Position numbers and translations under genes: made by a program
Notes under the pieces: model-generated
Seen by the model: the letters and a program-made list of their open reading frames with translations, nothing else
The model's database searches: none
What the model was told of the DNA's origin: nothing
Assembly: GCF_030463565.1 (NCBI RefSeq)
Contig: NC_134646.1
Location: 61,769,710-61,833,709, forward strand
Length of the DNA: 64,000 nt
Direction of reading: 5' to 3'
Source: Pelecanus crispus
Lineage: Eukaryota; Chordata; Aves; Pelecaniformes; Pelecanidae
Shown: positions 62,701-64,000 of the stretch, piece after piece
Layout of the letters: the number at the start of each line of letters is the position of its first letter
Position numbering within the stretch: the stretch's first letter is position 1

Positions 62701-64000
62701 GTTTTGATGTCTCGGGCTGAACATACTAGGCCATACTAGGGTCTTGGTCCTCCCCAACATTAGACCTACAATGTTTTGAGATGGTCGCCCTGAAAGTGAA
62801 TGACAATTTTTTGAAGTGCTACTGTAAACTTGTTTGGGATCAAATTTTCTCAAATTTATTTTAAGTACTGGTAATGATAAAGCACTTTCTTTTTTCAAAG
62901 AAAGTTGAGAGCTTATCTGAAGCAAGGTGCTGTAGGTATTATTCTCCACTTCTTTTTAGTATCCCCTAGCATTATGTGGGAAGAAGAAAAAGAGATGGAT
63001 TTTATAGAATAAACTGAGCAAAAAATTCATTCCTTGCAATCACCACCCAACCATTGTAGGAATAAAACAATAAACACTGCTTTCTGCTTTTGTGCAGTGA
63101 GGGATCCCCAGGGGGTAGAAATCTTATGATGCACTAGAGATACTTTAGTAAATATAGATTCTGTAGCTCTGTAGAATATAGTCTCTAACTAAATTCCTAT
63201 AAAGGGACTAAAATGCGGATATTTGGAACACTGCTGGAAAATATTTACAGTTTAAAGAAAAAACTGTGATGAGAAAAAGATCTTAGTGATAAAAATGCTA
63301 ATACTGTACCCTGGAAAAATCCTTCAGCACACGTAAAAAAAACAAATTGCAATAGTGCCAGCAATTGTCAGTGAAACTTTATCTCTCTGTGTGAAAATGG
63401 ATATGCTTTAACGTCATTTAAATTCTCGATTAACTGGGTTTTAACTGACTTTCCTCCTACTCCCTATTTTGTAAAATTTTTTCCTTTTATGGAGCACTGA
63501 AATACTCTCCCCATCTGCCTTTCATTTGCTTTTGTAAGATTTTTTTTTTTTTTTTTTGAATGCACCAAATTCTAGGAGGGGAAATCAGAAATCGTGCAAG
63601 TTCAGTGAGGAAGCCACATCCGTTAAAATACACTTTGACTGAAGTGATTGAAACAATGTGCAATTCATAGTATAAGTAAAGTCAGAAGAGTTCTAAATCC
63701 CTGCATTTCAGACATCAAAGACACATTAACTCCCCCTTCGTGCCACATACTCGAACACAAATGTTTCAATAACTAAGAAATCTTTAAAAATATTACTTTT
63801 TAAATAGATTTGGTTTAAAAAGATTGTTTTGTTTGGATTTCTGCTGAGCCAACTGTGTTTCTGAGTATAAAAACAATATTGACTCTACAACAGGTGGAAC
63901 AAGTGAAATCAGATATTTTCAGGATAAAACTATTAGACTATTTTGAAAGCTAAAACCGAAAGAGTGCAAAATATGCCCGTAAACAGTTTCTCCTGAAAGT

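Larger units (their letters stand above)
55590..64000. other. Non-coding stretch to the window end
   Basis: No supported exon. It contains a MIR-like relic at about 58245-58380, a GC-rich patch at 59500-59730 with overlapping spurious frames on both strands, and a T-run at 63539-63557. The NWD2 gene expected beyond C4orf19 by human synteny is not seen; its large exons would be obvious. Confidence 0.55.

Overview
This is vertebrate nuclear DNA, almost certainly from a bird. It is AT-rich with spliced genes and no dense operon-like coding. It carries a 5'-truncated CR1 LINE whose 3' end has the octamer-like tail typical of avian CR1 (ATTCTATGATTCTAT), plus several much older CR1 and MIR-type relics. 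Two genes are recognised from their proteins, and their tail-to-tail order matches the human 4p14 neighbourhood (RELL1 next to C4orf19).

Layout. Positions 1-11,425 hold the 3' half of RELL1 on the + strand: four coding exons for the cytoplasmic tail, a stop codon 7 nt before the last intron, and a separate 3'UTR exon of about 2.5 kb. Positions 11,426-21,280 are the gap between the two convergent genes. It holds two GC-rich, G-run-bearing patches (near 15.6 kb and 20.1-20.65 kb), an AT-rich block with an 18-bp perfect palindrome, and one copy of a 64-bp direct repeat. Positions 21,280-24,492 hold C4orf19 (also called PGCKA1) on the - strand: a 3'UTR, one large coding exon, and a tiny upstream coding exon (32 coding nt) recovered by matching splice sites and the MGCxCC N-terminus. 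From 24,493 to 64,000 I find no confident protein-coding exon. This is the 5' side of C4orf19, where long non-coding 5' exons and introns or intergenic DNA would be expected. It contains the CR1 insertion at 28.4-29.0 kb, an older antisense CR1 at 24.85-25.4 kb, MIR-like relics at 42.1 and 58.3 kb, simple repeats, and two weak candidate coding segments (49.73-49.95 kb and 54.9-55.6 kb).

Function. RELL1 is a RELT-family membrane protein. The visible part is its cytoplasmic tail, including the RFRV motif of the kind that docks SPAK/OSR1 kinases. C4orf19/PGCKA1 is a mostly disordered protein with a probable lipid-anchored N-terminus. The two genes are neighbours by synteny, and nothing in the sequence shows them working together. 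I found no RNA gene, CRISPR array or operon-like system, and no convincing previously undescribed system. The least-explained items are the 64-bp repeat pair around the C4orf19 3' end and the signal-peptide-like open frame at 49.7 kb, which has an in-frame repeat.
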